A DNA stretch of 64,000 nt from Membranipora membranacea (lineage: Eukaryota > Bryozoa > Gymnolaemata > Cheilostomatida > Membraniporidae), in the NCBI GenBank assembly GCA_914767715.1, contig OU612067.1, positions 13,333,001 to 13,397,000 of the forward strand. Reading direction: 5' to 3'. Positions 43,102-58,550 of the stretch are shown in pieces. The notes beneath the pieces were generated by a model that worked only from the letters and a program-made list of their open reading frames with translations, searched no databases and had not been told where the DNA came from. Within the stretch, counting starts at the first letter, position 1. Every line of letters begins with the position of its first letter. Position numbers and translations under genes: made by a program.

Positions 43102-46100
43102 CGTTTGGCTCTGCTGCTTTTCATTCTCCGTCAGCGTTCGTTTTAATTAGGGTCACTTTTGCTAAAAAAAACATGCCAAACGGCAGCATTGAAAAATTAA
43201 ATCTCTGTTCGATTCATATCAAACTTCGACCAGTTCAAGCTCTTATTGGCCTTACTCAAAATCCAGAATATCGGAATCCTCGGATTTACTGGTGGGTAAT
43301 AACGCTGACTTGAAATTTCGAAAAATATACCAAGGGAGGGTATCACGCTTTTTTTTCGCTCAGATCAAAAAATAGATTTGCTTCCAACTCACCTCATAAG
43401 GAGGAGCAACTCCTGCTGATCTCAAATCTGCAAACCGTTTGGCTCTGCTGCTTTTCATTCTCCGTCAGCGTTCGTTTTAATTAGGGTCACTTTTGCTAAA
43501 AAAAAACATGCCAAACGTCAGCATTGAAAAATTAAATCTCTGTTCGATTCTTATCAAACTCCGACCAGTTCAAGCTCTTATTGGCCTTACTCAAAATCCA
43601 GAATATCGGAATCCTCGGATTAACTGGTGGGTAATAACGCTGACTTGAAATTTCGAAAAATATACCAAGGGAGGGTATCACGCTTTTTTTTCGCTCAGAT
43701 CAAAAAATAGATTTGCTTCCAACTCACCTCATAAGGAGGAGCAACTCCTGCTGATCTCAAATCTGCAAACCGTTTGGCTGTGCTGCTTTTCATTCTCCGT
43801 CAGCGTTCGTTTTAATTAGGGTCACTTTTGCTAAAAAAAAACATGCCAAACGGCAGCATTGAAAAATTAAATCTCTGTTCGATTCTTATCAAACTCCGAC
43901 CAGTTCAAGCTCTTATTGGCCTTACTCAAAATCCAGAATATCGGAATCCTCGGATTAACTGGTGGGTAATAACGCTGACTTGAAATTTCGAAAAATATAC
44001 CAAGGGAGGTTATCACGCTTTTTTTTCACTCAGATCAAAAAATAGATTTGCTTCCAACTCACCTCATAAGGAGGAGCAACTCCTGCTGATCTCAAATCTG
44101 CAAACCGTTTGGCTCTGCTGCTTTTCATTCTCCGTCAGCGTTCGTTTCAATTTGGGTCACTTTTGCTAAAAAAAAACATGCCAAACGGCAGCATTGAAAA
44201 ATTAAATCTCTGTTCGATTCTTATCAAACTCCGACCAGCTCAAGCTCTTATTGGCCTTACTCAAAATCTAGAATATCGGAATCCTGGGATTAACTGGTGG
44301 GTAATAACGCTGACTTGAAATTTCGAAAAATATACCAAGAGAGGGTATCACGCTTTTTTTTCGCTCAGATCAAAAAATAGATTTGCTTCCAACTCACCTC
44401 ATAAGGAGGAGCAACTCCTGCTGATCTCAAACCTGCAAACCGTTTGGCTCTGCTGCTTTTCATTCTCCGTCAGCGTTCGTTTTAATTAGGGTCACTTTTG
44501 CTAAAAAAAACATGCCAAACGGCAGCATTGAAAAATTAAATCTCTGTTCGATTCATATCAAACTTCGACCAGTTCAAGCTCTTATTGGCCTTACTCAAAA
44601 TCCAGAATATCGGAATCCTCGGATTTACTGGTGGGTAATAACGCTGACTTGAAATTTCGAAAAATATACCAAGGGAGGGTATCACGCTTTTTTTTCGCTC
44701 AGATCAAAAAATAGATTTGCTTCCAACTCACCTCATAAGGAGGAGCAACTCCTGCTGATCTCAAATCTGCAAACCGTTTGGCTCTGCTGCTTTTCATCCT
44801 CCGTCAGCGTTCGTTTTAATTAGGGTCACTTTTGCTAAAAAAAAACATGCCAAACGTCAGCATTGACAAATTAAATCTCTGTTCGATTCTTATCAAACTC
44901 CGACCAGTTCAAGCTCTTATTGGCCTTACTCAAAATCCAGAATATCGGAATCCTCGGATTAACTGGTGGGTAATAACGCTGACTTGAAATTTCGAAAAAT
45001 ATACCAAGGGAAGGTATCACGCTTTTTTTTCGCTCAGATCAAAAAATAGATTTGCTTCCAACTCACCTCATAAGGAGGAGCAACTCCTGCTGATCTCAAA
45101 TCTGCAAACCGTTTGGCTCTGCTGCTTTTCATTCTCCGTCAGCGTTCGTTTTAATTAGGGTCACTTTTGCTAAAAAAAAACAAGCCAAACGGCAGCATTG
45201 AAAAATTAAATCTCTGTTCGATTCTTATCAAACTCCGACCAGTTCAAGCTCTTATTGGCCTTACTCAAAATCCAGAATATCGGAATCCTCGGATTAACTG
45301 GTGGGTAATAACGCTGACTTGAAATTTCGAAAAATATACCAAGGGAGGGTATCACGCTTTTTTTTCGCTCAGATCAAAAAATAGATTTGCTTCCGACTCA
45401 CCTCATAAGGAGGAGCAACTCCTGCTGATCTCAAATCTGCAAACCGTTTGGCTCTGCTGCTTTTCATTCTCCGTCAGCGTTCGTTTTAATTTGGGTCACT
45501 TTTGCTAAAAAAAAACATGCCAAACGGCAGCATTGAAAAATTAAATCTCTGTTCGATTCTTATCAAACTCCGACCAGTTCAAGCTCTTATTGGCCTTACT
45601 CAAAATCCAGAATATCGGAATCCTCGGATAAACTGGTGGGTAATAACGCTGACTTGAAATTTCGAAAAATATACCAAGGGAGGGTATCACGCTTTTTTTT
45701 CGCTCAGATCGAAAAATAGATTTGCTTCCAACTCACCTCATAAGGAGGAGCAACTCCTGCTGATCTCAAATCTGCAAACCGTTTGGCTCTGCTGCTTTTC
45801 ATCCTCCGTCAGCGTTCGTTTTAATTAGGGTCACTTTTGCTAAAAAAAAACATGCCAAACGTCAGCATTGACAAATTAAATCTCTGTTCGATTCTTATCA
45901 AACTCCGACCAGTTCAAGCTCTTATTGGCCTTACTCAAAATCCAGAATATCGGAATCCTCGGATTAACTGGTGGGTAATAACGCTGACTTGAAATTTCGA
46001 AAAATATACCAAGGGAAGGTATCACGCTTTTTTTTCGCTCAGATCAAAAAATAGATTTGCTTCCAACTCACCTCATAAGGAGGAGCAACTCCTGCTGATC

Positions 46101-46799
46101 TCAAATCTGCAAACCGTTTGGCTCTGCTGCTTTTCATTCTCCGTCAGCGTTCGTTTTAATTAGGGTCACTTTTGCTAAAAAAAAACATGCCAAACGGCAG
46201 CATTGAAAAATTAAATCTCTGTTCGATTCTTATCAAACTCCGACCAGTTCAAGCTCTTATTGGCCTTACTCAAAATCCAGAATATCGGAATCCTCGGATT
46301 AACTGGTGGGTAATAACGCTGACTTGAAATTTCGAAAAATATACCAAGGGAGGGTATCACGCTTTTTTTTCGCTCAGATCAAAAAATAGATTTGCTTCCG
46401 ACTCACCTCATAAGGAGGAGCAACTCCTGCTGATCTCAAATCTGCAAACCGTTTGGCTCTGCTGCTTTTCATTCTCCGTCAGCGTTCGTTTTAATTTGGG
46501 TCACTTTTGCTAAAAAAAAACATGCCAAACGGCAGCATTGAAAAATTAAATCTCTGTTCGATTCTTATCAAACTCCGACCAGTTCAAGCTCTTATTGGCC
46601 TTACTCAAAATCCAGAATATCGGAATCCTCGGATAAACTGGTGGGTAATAACGCTGACTTGAAATTTCGAAAAATATACCAAGGGAGGGTATCACGCTTT
46701 TTTTTCGCTCAGATCGAAAAATAGATTTGCTTCCAACTCACCTCATAAGGAGGAGCAACTCCTGCTGATCTCAAATCTGCAAACCGTTTGGCTCTGCTG

Positions 46800-49700
46800 C
46801 TTTTCATTCTCCGTCAGCGTTCGTTTTAATTAGGGTCACTTTTGCTAAAAAAAAACATGCCAAACGGCAGCATTGAAAAATTAAATCTCTGTTCGATTCT
46901 TATCAAACTCCGACCAGTTCAAGCTCTTATTGGCCTTACTCAAAATCCAGAACATCGGAATCCTCGGATTAACTGGTGGGTAATAACGCTGACTTGAAAT
47001 TTCGAAAAATTTACCAAGGGAGGGTATCACCCTTTTTTTTCGCTCAGATCAAAAAATGGATTTGCTTCCGACTCACCTCATAAGGAGGAGCAACTCCTGC
47101 TGATCTCAAATCTGCAAACCGTTTGGCTCTGCTGCTTTTCATTCTCCGTCAGCGTTCGTTTTAATTTGGGTCACTTTTGCTAAAAAAAAACATGCCAAAC
47201 GGCAGCATTGAAAAAGTAAATCTCTGTTCGATTCTTATCAAACTCCGACCAGTTCAAGCTCTTATTGGCCTTACTCAAAATCCAGAATATCGGAATCCTC
47301 GGATTTACTGGTGGGTAATAACTCTGACTTGAAATTTCGAAAAATATACCAAGGGAGGGTATCACGCTTTTTTTTCGCTCAGATCAAAAAATAGATTTGC
47401 TTCCAACTCACCTCATAAGGAGGAGCAACTCCTGCTGATCTCAAATCTGCAAACCGTTTGGCTCTGCTGCTTTTCATTCTCCGTCAGCGTTCGTTTTAAT
47501 TAGGGTCACTTTTGCTAAAAAAAAACATGCCAAACGGCAGCATTGAAAAATTAAATCTCTGTTCGATTCTTATCAAACTCCGACCAGTTCAAGCTCTTAT
47601 TGGCCTTACTCAAAATCCAGAACATCGGAATCCTCGGATTAACTGGTGGGTAATAACGCTGACTTGAAATTTCGAAAAATTTACCAAGGGAGGGTATCAC
47701 CCTTTTTTTTCGCTCAGATCAAAAAATAGATTTGCTTCCAACTCACCTCATAAGGAGGAGCAACTCCTGCTGATCTCAAATCTGCAAACCGTTTGGCTCT
47801 GCTGCTTTTCATTCTCCGTCAGCGTTCGTTTTAATTAGGGTCACTTTTGCTAACAAAAAACATGCCAAACGGCAGCATTGAAAAATTAAATCTCTGTTCG
47901 ATTCTTATCAAACTCCGACCAGTTCAAGCTCTTATTGGCCTTACTCAAAATCCAGAATATCGGAATCCTCGGATTAACTGGTGGGTAATAACGCTAACTT
48001 GAAATTTCGAAAAATATACCAAGGGAGGGTATCACGCTTTTTTTTCGCTCAGATCAAAAAATGGATTTGCTTCCGACTCACCTCATAAGGAGGAGCAACT
48101 CCTGCTGATCTCAAATCTGCAAACCGTTTGGCTCTGCTGCTTTTCATTCTCCGTCAGCGTTCGTTTTAATTTGGGTCACTTTTGCTAAAAAAAAACATGC
48201 CAAACGGCAGCATTGAAAAAGTAAATCTCTGTTCGATTCTTATCAAACTCCGACCAGTTCAAGCTCTTATTGGCCTTACTCAAAATCCAGAATATCGGAA
48301 TCCTCGGATTTACTGGTGGGTAATAACGCTGACTTGAAATTTCGAAAAATATACCAAGGGAGGGTATCACGCTTTTTTTTCGCTCAGATCAAAAAATAGA
48401 TTTGCTTCCAACTCACCTCATAAGGAGGAGCAACTCCTGCTGATCTCAAATCTGCAAACCGTTTGGCTCTGCTGCTTTTCATTCTCCGTCAGCGTTCGTT
48501 TTAATTAGGGTCACTTTTGCTAAAAAAAAACATGCCAAACGGCAGCATTGAAAAATTAAATCTCTGTTCGATTCTTATCAAACTCCGACCAGTTCAAGCT
48601 CTTATTGGCCTTACTCAAAATCCAGAACATCGGAATCCTCGGATTAACTGGTGGGTAATAACGCTGACTTGAAATTTCGAAAAATTTACCAAGGGAGGGT
48701 ATCACGCTTTTTTTTCGCTCAGATCAAAAAATAGATTTGCTTCCAACTCACCTCATAAGGAGGAGCAACTCCTGCTGATCTCAAATCTGCAAACCGTTTG
48801 GCTCTGCTGCTTTTCATTCTCCGTCAGCGTTCGTTTTAATTAGGGTCACTTTTGCTAACAAAAAACATGCCAAACAGCAGCATTGAAAAATTAAATCTCT
48901 GTTCGATTCTCATCAAACTCCGACCAGTTCAAGCTCTTATTGGCCTTACTCAAAATCCAGAATATCAGAATCCTCGGATTAACTGGTGGGTAATAACGCT
49001 GACTTGAAATTTCGAAAAATATACAAAGGGAGGGTATCACGCTTTTTTTTCGCTCAGATCAAAAAATAGATTTGCTTCCAACTCACCTCATAAGGAGGAG
49101 CAACTCCTGCTGATTTCAAATCTGCAAACCGTTTGGCTCTGCTGCTTTTCATTCTCAGTCAGCGTTCGTTTTAATTAGGGTCACTTTTGCTAAAAAAAAA
49201 CATGCCAAACGGCAGAATTGAAAAATTAAATCTCTGTTCGATTCTTATCAAACTCCGACGAGTTCAAGCTCTTATTGGCCTTACTCAAAATCCAGAATAT
49301 CGGAATCCTCGGATTAACTGGTGGGTAATAACGCTGACTTGAAATTTCGAAAAATATACCAAGGGAGGGTATAACGCTTTTTTTTCGCTCAGATCAAAAA
49401 ATAGATTTGCTTCCGACTCACCTCATAAGGAGGAGCAACTCCTGCTGATGTCAAATCTGCAAACCGTTTGGCTCTGCTGCTTTTCATTCTCCGTCAGCGT
49501 TCGTTATAATTTGGGTCACTTTTGCTAAAAAAAACATGCCAAACGGCAGCATTGAAAAATTAAATCTCTGTTCGATACTTATCAAACTCCGACCAGTTCA
49601 AGCTCTTATTGGCCTTACTCAAAATCCAGAATATCGGAATCCTCGGATTAACTGGTGGGTAATAACGCTGACTTGAAATTTCGAAAAATATACCAAGGGA

Positions 49701-52700
49701 GGGTATCACGCTTTTTTTTCGCTCAGATCAAAAAATAGATTTGCTTCCAACTCACCTCATAAGGAGGAGCAACTCCTGCTGATCTCAAATCTGCAAACCG
49801 TTTGGCTCTGCTGTTTTTCATCCTCCGTCAGCGTTCGTTTTAATTAGGGTCACTTTTGCTAAAAAAAAACATGCCAAACATCAGCATTGACAAATTAAAT
49901 CTCTGTTCGATTCTTATCAAACTCCGACCAGTTCAAGCTCTTATTGGCCTTACTCAAAATCCAGAATATCGGAATCCTCGGATTAACTGGTGGGTAATAA
50001 CGCTGACTTGAAATTTCGAAAAATATACCAAGGGAGGGTATCACGCTTTTTTTTCGCTCAGATCAAAAAATAGATTTGCTTCCAACTCACCTCATAAGGA
50101 GGAGCAACTCCTGCTGATCTCAAATCTGCAAACCGTTTGGCTCTGCTGCTTTTCATTCTCCGTCAGCGTTCGTTTTAATTAGGGTCACTTTTGCTAAAAA
50201 AAAACGTGCCAAACGGCAGCATTGAAAAATTAAATCTCTGTTCGATTCTTATCAAACTCCGACCAGTTCAAGCTCTTATTGGCCTTACTCAAAATCCAGA
50301 ATATCGGAATCCTCGGATTAACTGGTGGGTAATAACGCTGACTTGAAATTTCGAAAAATATACCAAGGGAGGGTATCACGCTTTTTTTTCGCTCAGATCA
50401 AAAAATAGATTTGCTTCCGACTCACCTCATAAGGAGGAGCAACTCCTGCTGATCTCAAATCTGCAAACCGTTTGGCTCTGCTGCTTTTCATTCTCCGTCA
50501 GCGTTCGTTTTAATTAGGGTCACTTTTGCTAAAAAAAAACATGCCAAACGGCAGCATTGAAAAATTAAATCTCTGTTCGATTCTTATCAAACTCCGACCA
50601 GTTCAAGCTCTTATTGGCCTTACTCAAAATCCAGAACATCGGAATCCTCGGATTAACTGGTGGGTAATAACGCTGACTTGAAATTTCGAAAAATTTACCA
50701 AGGGAGGGTATCACCCTTTTTTTTCGCTCAGATCAAAAAATGGATTTGCTTCCGACTCACCTCATAAGGAGGAGCAACTCCTGCTGATCTCAAATCTGCA
50801 AACCGTTTGGCTCTGCTGCTTTTCATTCTCCGTCAGCGTTCGTTTTAATTTGGGTCACTTTTGCTAAAAAAAAACATGCCAAACGGCAGCATTGAAAAAG
50901 TAAATCTCTGTTCGATTCTTATCAAACTCCGACCAGTTCAAGCTCTTATTGGCCTTACTCAAAATCCAGAATATCGGAATCCTCGGATTTACTGGTGGGT
51001 AATAACTCTGACTTGAAATTTCGAAAAATATACCAAGGGAGGGTATCACGCTTTTTTTTCGCTCAGATCAAAAAATAGATTTGCTTCCAACTCACCTCAT
51101 AAGGAGGAGCAACTCCTGCTGATCTCAAATCTGCAAACCGTTTGGCTCTGCTGCTTTTCATTCTCCGTCAGCGTTCGTTTTAATTAGGGTCACTTTTGCT
51201 AAAAAAAAACATGCCAAACGGCAGCATTGAAAAATTAAATCTCTGTTCGATTCTTATCAAACTCCGACCAGTTCAAGCTCTTATTGGCCTTACTCAAAAT
51301 CCAGAACATCGGAATCCTCGGATTAACTGGTGGGTAATAACGCTGACTTGAAATTTCGAAAAATTTACCAAGGGAGGGTATCACCCTTTTTTTTCGCTCA
51401 GATCAAAAAATAGATTTGCTTCCAACTCACCTCATAAGGAGGAGCAACTCCTGCTGATCTCAAATCTGCAAACCGTTTGGCTCTGCTGCTTTTCATTCTC
51501 CGTCAGCGTTCGTTTTAATTAGGGTCACTTTTGCTAACAAAAAACATGCCAAACGGCAGCATTGAAAAATTAAATCTCTGTTCGATTCTTATCAAACTCC
51601 GACCAGTTCAAGCTCTTATTGGCCTTACTCAAAATCCAGAATATCGGAATCCTCGGATTAACTGGTGGGTAATAACGCTAACTTGAAATTTCGAAAAATA
51701 TACCAAGGGAGGGTATCACGCTTTTTTTTCGCTCAGATCAAAAAATGGATTTGCTTCCGACTCACCTCATAAGGAGGAGCAACTCCTGCTGATCTCAAAT
51801 CTGCAAACCGTTTGGCTCTGCTGCTTTTCATTCTCCGTCAGCGTTCGTTTTAATTTGGGTCACTTTTGCTAAAAAAAAACATGCCAAACGGCAGCATTGA
51901 AAAAGTAAATCTCTGTTCGATTCTTATCAAACTCCGACCAGTTCAAGCTCTTATTGGCCTTACTCAAAATCCAGAATATCGGAATCCTCGGATTTACTGG
52001 TGGGTAATAACGCTGACTTGAAATTTCGAAAAATATACCAAGGGAGGGTATCACGCTTTTTTTTCGCTCAGATCAAAAAATAGATTTGCTTCCAACTCAC
52101 CTCATAAGGAGGAGCAACTCCTGCTGATCTCAAATCTGCAAACCGTTTGGCTCTGCTGCTTTTCATTCTCCGTCAGCGTTCGTTTTAATTAGGGTCACTT
52201 TTGCTAAAAAAAAACATGCCAAACGGCAGCATTGAAAAATTAAATCTCTGTTCGATTCTTATCAAACTCCGACCAGTTCAAGCTCTTATTGGCCTTACTC
52301 AAAATCCAGAACATCGGAATCCTCGGATTAACTGGTGGGTAATAACGCTGACTTGAAATTTCGAAAAATTTACCAAGGGAGGGTATCACGCTTTTTTTTC
52401 GCTCAGATCAAAAAATAGATTTGCTTCCAACTCACCTCATAAGGAGGAGCAACTCCTGCTGATCTCAAATCTGCAAACCGTTTGGCTCTGCTGCTTTTCA
52501 TTCTCCGTCAGCGTTCGTTTTAATTAGGGTCACTTTTGCTAACAAAAAACATGCCAAACAGCAGCATTGAAAAATTAAATCTCTGTTCGATTCTCATCAA
52601 ACTCCGACCAGTTCAAGCTCTTATTGGCCTTACTCAAAATCCAGAATATCAGAATCCTCGGATTAACTGGTGGGTAATAACGCTGACTTGAAATTTCGAA

Positions 52701-55700
52701 AAATATACAAAGGGAGGGTATCACGCTTTTTTTTCGCTCAGATCAAAAAATAGATTTGCTTCCAACTCACCTCATAAGGAGGAGCAACTCCTGCTGATTT
52801 CAAATCTGCAAACCGTTTGGCTCTGCTGCTTTTCATTCTCAGTCAGCGTTCGTTTTAATTAGGGTCACTTTTGCTAAAAAAAAACATGCCAAACGGCAGA
52901 ATTGAAAAATTAAATCTCTGTTCGATTCTTATCAAACTCCGACGAGTTCAAGCTCTTATTGGCCTTACTCAAAATCCAGAATATCGGAATCCTCGGATTA
53001 ACTGGTGGGTAATAACGCTGACTTGAAATTTCGAAAAATATACCAAGGGAGGGTATAACGCTTTTTTTTCGCTCAGATCAAAAAATAGATTTGCTTCCGA
53101 CTCACCTCATAAGGAGGAGCAACTCCTGCTGATGTCAAATCTGCAAACCGTTTGGCTCTGCTGCTTTTCATTCTCCGTCAGCGTTCGTTATAATTTGGGT
53201 CACTTTTGCTAAAAAAAACATGCCAAACGGCAGCATTGAAAAATTAAATCTCTGTTCGATACTTATCAAACTCCGACCAGTTCAAGCTCTTATTGGCCTT
53301 ACTCAAAATCCAGAATATCGGAATCCTCGGATTAACTGGTGGGTAATAACGCTGACTTGAAATTTCGAAAAATATACCAAGGGAGGGTATCACGCTTTTT
53401 TTTCGCTCAGATCAAAAAATAGATTTGCTTCCAACTCACCTCATAAGGAGGAGCAACTCCTGCTGATCTCAAATCTGCAAACCGTTTGGCTCTGCTGTTT
53501 TTCATCCTCCGTCAGCGTTCGTTTTAATTAGGGTCACTTTTGCTAAAAAAAAACATGCCAAACATCAGCATTGACAAATTAAATCTCTGTTCGATTCTTA
53601 TCAAACTCCGACCAGTTCAAGCTCTTATTGGCCTTACTCAAAATCCAGAATATCGGAATCCTCGGATTAACTGGTGGGTAATAACGCTGACTTGAAATTT
53701 CGAAAAATATACCAAGGGAGGGTATCACGCTTTTTTTTCGCTCAGATCAAAAAATAGATTTGCTTCCAACTCACCTCATAAGGAGGAGCAACTCCTGCTG
53801 ATCTCAAATCTGCAAACCGTTTGGCTCTGCTGCTTTTCATTCTCCGTCAGCGTTCGTTTTAATTAGGGTCACTTTTGCTAAAAAAAAACGTGCCAAACGG
53901 CAGCATTGAAAAATTAAATCTCTGTTCGATTCTTATCAAACTCCGACCAGTTCAAGCTCTTATTGGCCTTACTCAAAATCCAGAATATCGGAATCCTCGG
54001 ATTAACTGGTGGGTAATAACGCTGACTTGAAATTTCGAAAAATATACCAAGGGAGGGTATCACGCTTTTTTTTCGCTCAGATCAAAAAATAGATTTGCTT
54101 CCGACTCACCTCATAAGGAGGAGCAACTCCTGCTGATCTCAAATCTGCAAACCGTTTGGCTCTGCTGCTTTTCATTCTCCGTCAGCGTTCGTTTTAATTT
54201 GGGTCACTTTTGCTAAAAAAAAACATGCCAAACGGCAGCATTGAAAAATTAAATCTCTGTTCGATTCTTATCAAACTCCGACCAGTTCAAGCTCTTATTG
54301 GCCTTACTCAAAATCCAGAATATCGGAATCCTCGGATTAACTGGTGGGTAATAACGCTGACTTGAAATTTCGAAAAATATACCAAGGGAGGGTATCACGC
54401 TTTTTTTTCGCTCAGATCAAAAAATAGATTTGCTTCCGACTCACCTCATAAGGAGGAGCAACTCCTGCTGATCTCAAATCTGCAAACCGTTTGGCTCTGC
54501 TGCTTTTCATTCTCCGTCAGCGTTCGTTTTAATTAGGGTCACTTTTGCTAAAAAAAAACATGCCAAACGGCAGCATTGAAAAATTAAATCTCTGTTCGAT
54601 TCTTATCAAACTCCGACCAGTTCAAGCTCTTATTGGCCTTACTCAAAATCCAGAACATCGGAATCCTCGGATTAACTGGTGGGTAATAACGCTGACTTGA
54701 AATTTCGAAAAATTTACCAAGGGAGGGTATCACCCTTTTTTTTCGCTCAGATCAAAAAATGGATTTGCTTCCGACTCACCTCATAAGGAGGAGCAACTCC
54801 TGCTGATCTCAAATCTGCAAACCGTTTGGCTCTGCTGCTTTTCATTCTCCGTCAGCGTTCGTTTTAATTTGGGTCACTTTTGCTAAAAAAAAACATGCCA
54901 AACGGCAGCATTGAAAAAGTAAATCTCTGTTCGATTCTTATCAAACTCCGACCAGTTCAAGCTCTTATTGGCCTTACTCAAAATCCAGAATATCGGAATC
55001 CTCGGATTTACTGGTGGGTAATAACTCTGACTTGAAATTTCGAAAAATATACCAAGGGAGGGTATCACGCTTTTTTTTCGCTCAGATCAAAAAATAGATT
55101 TGCTTCCAACTCACCTCATAAGGAGGAGCAACTCCTGCTGATCTCAAATCTGCAAACCGTTTGGCTCTGCTGCTTTTCATTCTCCGTCAGCGTTCGTTTT
55201 AATTAGGGTCACTTTTGCTAAAAAAAAACATGCCAAACGGCAGCATTGAAAAATTAAATCTCTGTTCGATTCTTATCAAACTCCGACCAGTTCAAGCTCT
55301 TATTGGCCTTACTCAAAATCCAGAACATCGGAATCCTCGGATTAACTGGTGGGTAATAACGCTGACTTGAAATTTCGAAAAATTTACCAAGGGAGGGTAT
55401 CACCCTTTTTTTTCGCTCAGATCAAAAAATAGATTTGCTTCCAACTCACCTCATAAGGAGGAGCAACTCCTGCTGATCTCAAATCTGCAAACCGTTTGGC
55501 TCTGCTGCTTTTCATTCTCCGTCAGCGTTCGTTTTAATTAGGGTCACTTTTGCTAACAAAAAACATGCCAAACGGCAGCATTGAAAAATTAAATCTCTGT
55601 TCGATTCTTATCAAACTCCGACCAGTTCAAGCTCTTATTGGCCTTACTCAAAATCCAGAATATCGGAATCCTCGGATTAACTGGTGGGTAATAACGCTAA

Positions 55701-58550
55701 CTTGAAATTTCGAAAAATATACCAAGGGAGGGTATCACGCTTTTTTTTCGCTCAGATCAAAAAATGGATTTGCTTCCGACTCACCTCATAAGGAGGAGCA
55801 ACTCCTGCTGATCTCAAATCTGCAAACCGTTTGGCTCTGCTGCTTTTCATTCTCCGTCAGCGTTCGTTTTAATTTGGGTCACTTTTGCTAAAAAAAAACA
55901 TGCCAAACGGCAGCATTGAAAAAGTAAATCTCTGTTCGATTCTTATCAAACTCCGACCAGTTCAAGCTCTTATTGGCCTTACTCAAAATCCAGAATATCG
56001 GAATCCTCGGATTTACTGGTGGGTAATAACGCTGACTTGAAATTTCGAAAAATATACCAAGGGAGGGTATCACGCTTTTTTTTCGCTCAGATCAAAAAAT
56101 AGATTTGCTTCCAACTCACCTCATAAGGAGGAGCAACTCCTGCTGATCTCAAATCTGCAAACCGTTTGGCTCTGCTGCTTTTCATTCTCCGTCAGCGTTC
56201 GTTTTAATTAGGGTCACTTTTGCTAAAAAAAAACATGCCAAACGGCAGCATTGAAAAATTAAATCTCTGTTCGATTCTTATCAAACTCCGACCAGTTCAA
56301 GCTCTTATTGGCCTTACTCAAAATCCAGAACATCGGAATCCTCGGATTAACTGGTGGGTAATAACGCTGACTTGAAATTTCGAAAAATTTACCAAGGGAG
56401 GGTATCACGCTTTTTTTTCGCTCAGATCAAAAAATAGATTTGCTTCCAACTCACCTCATAAGGAGGAGCAACTCCTGCTGATCTCAAATCTGCAAACCGT
56501 TTGGCTCTGCTGCTTTTCATTCTCCGTCAGCGTTCGTTTTAATTAGGGTCACTTTTGCTAACAAAAAACATGCCAAACAGCAGCATTGAAAAATTAAATC
56601 TCTGTTCGATTCTCATCAAACTCCGACCAGTTCAAGCTCTTATTGGCCTTACTCAAAATCCAGAATATCAGAATCCTCGGATTAACTGGTGGGTAATAAC
56701 GCTGACTTGAAATTTCGAAAAATATACAAAGGGAGGGTATCACGCTTTTTTTTCGCTCAGATCAAAAAATAGATTTGCTTCCAACTCACCTCATAAGGAG
56801 GAGCAACTCCTGCTGATTTCAAATCTGCAAACCGTTTGGCTCTGCTGCTTTTCATTCTCAGTCAGCGTTCGTTTTAATTAGGGTCACTTTTGCTAAAAAA
56901 AAACATGCCAAACGGCAGAATTGAAAAATTAAATCTCTGTTCGATTCTTATCAAACTCCGACGAGTTCAAGCTCTTATTGGCCTTACTCAAAATCCAGAA
57001 TATCGGAATCCTCGGATTAACTGGTGGGTAATAACGCTGACTTGAAATTTCGAAAAATATACCAAGGGAGGGTATAACGCTTTTTTTTCGCTCAGATCAA
57101 AAAATAGATTTGCTTCCGACTCACCTCATAAGGAGGAGCAACTCCTGCTGATGTCAAATCTGCAAACCGTTTGGCTCTGCTGCTTTTCATTCTCCGTCAG
57201 CGTTCGTTATAATTTGGGTCACTTTTGCTAAAAAAAACATGCCAAACGGCAGCATTGAAAAATTAAATCTCTGTTCGATACTTATCAAACTCCGACCAGT
57301 TCAAGCTCTTATTGGCCTTACTCAAAATCCAGAATATCGGAATCCTCGGATTAACTGGTGGGTAATAACGCTGACTTGAAATTTCGAAAAATATACCAAG
57401 GGAGGGTATCACGCTTTTTTTTCGCTCAGATCAAAAAATAGATTTGCTTCCAACTCACCTCATAAGGAGGAGCAACTCCTGCTGATCTCAAATCTGCAAA
57501 CCGTTTGGCTCTGCTGTTTTTCATCCTCCGTCAGCGTTCGTTTTAATTAGGGTCACTTTTGCTAAAAAAAAACATGCCAAACATCAGCATTGACAAATTA
57601 AATCTCTGTTCGATTCTTATCAAACTCCGACCAGTTCAAGCTCTTATTGGCCTTACTCAAAATCCAGAATATCGGAATCCTCGGATTAACTGGTGGGTAA
57701 TAACGCTGACTTGAAATTTCGAAAAATATACCAAGGGAGGGTATCACGCTTTTTTTTCGCTCAGATCAAAAAATAGATTTGCTTCCAACTCACCTCATAA
57801 GGAGGAGCAACTCCTGCTGATCTCAAATCTGCAAACCGTTTGGCTCTGCTGCTTTTCATTCTCCGTCAGCGTTCGTTTTAATTAGGGTCACTTTTGCTAA
57901 AAAAAAACGTGCCAAACGGCAGCATTGAAAAATTAAATCTCTGTTCGATTCTTATCAAACTCCGACCAGTTCAAGCTCTTATTGGCCTTACTCAAAATCC
58001 AGAATATCGGAATCCTCGGATTAACTGGTGGGTAATAACGCTGACTTGAAATTTCGAAAAATATACCAAGGGAGGGTATCACGCTTTTTTTTCGCTCAGA
58101 TCAAAAAATAGATTTGCTTCCGACTCACCTCATAAGGAGGAGCAACTCCTGCTGATCTCAAATCTGCAAACCGTTTGGCTCTGCTGCTTTTCATTCTCCG
58201 TCAGCGTTCGTTTTAATTTGGGTCACTTTTGCTAAAAAAAAACATGCCAAACGGCAGCATTGAAAAATTAAATCTCTGTTCGATTCTTATCAAACTCCGA
58301 CCAGTTCAAGCTCTTATTGGCCTTACTCAAAATCCAGAATATCGGAATCCTCGGATTAACTGGTGGGTAATAACGCTGACTTGAAATTTCGAATAATATA
58401 CCAAGGGAGGGTATCACGCTTTTTTTTCGCTCAGATCAAAAAATAGATTTGCTTCCAACTCACCTCATAAGGAGGAGCAACTCCTGCTGATCTCAAATCT
58501 GCAAACCGTTTGGCTCTGCTGCTTTTCATTCTCCGTCAGCGTTCGTTTTA
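46800..58550. repeat. Three copies of a 3.7-4.0-kb satellite higher-order unit
   Basis: The paired marker monomers at 47180 and 48185 (1005 bp apart) recur at 50864/51869 and 54883/55888. Offsets are 3684 bp (11 monomers) and 4019 bp (12 monomers). Shared private variants include ATCACCCTTTTTTTTCG, TAATAACTCTGAC, GCAGAATTGAAAA, TCGTTATAATTTGGG and AAAACGTGCC. Copies two and three are nearly identical over their length; copy one lacks one monomer. Beyond 58.5 kb related monomers continue in shuffled, more diverged order. Confidence 0.9.
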
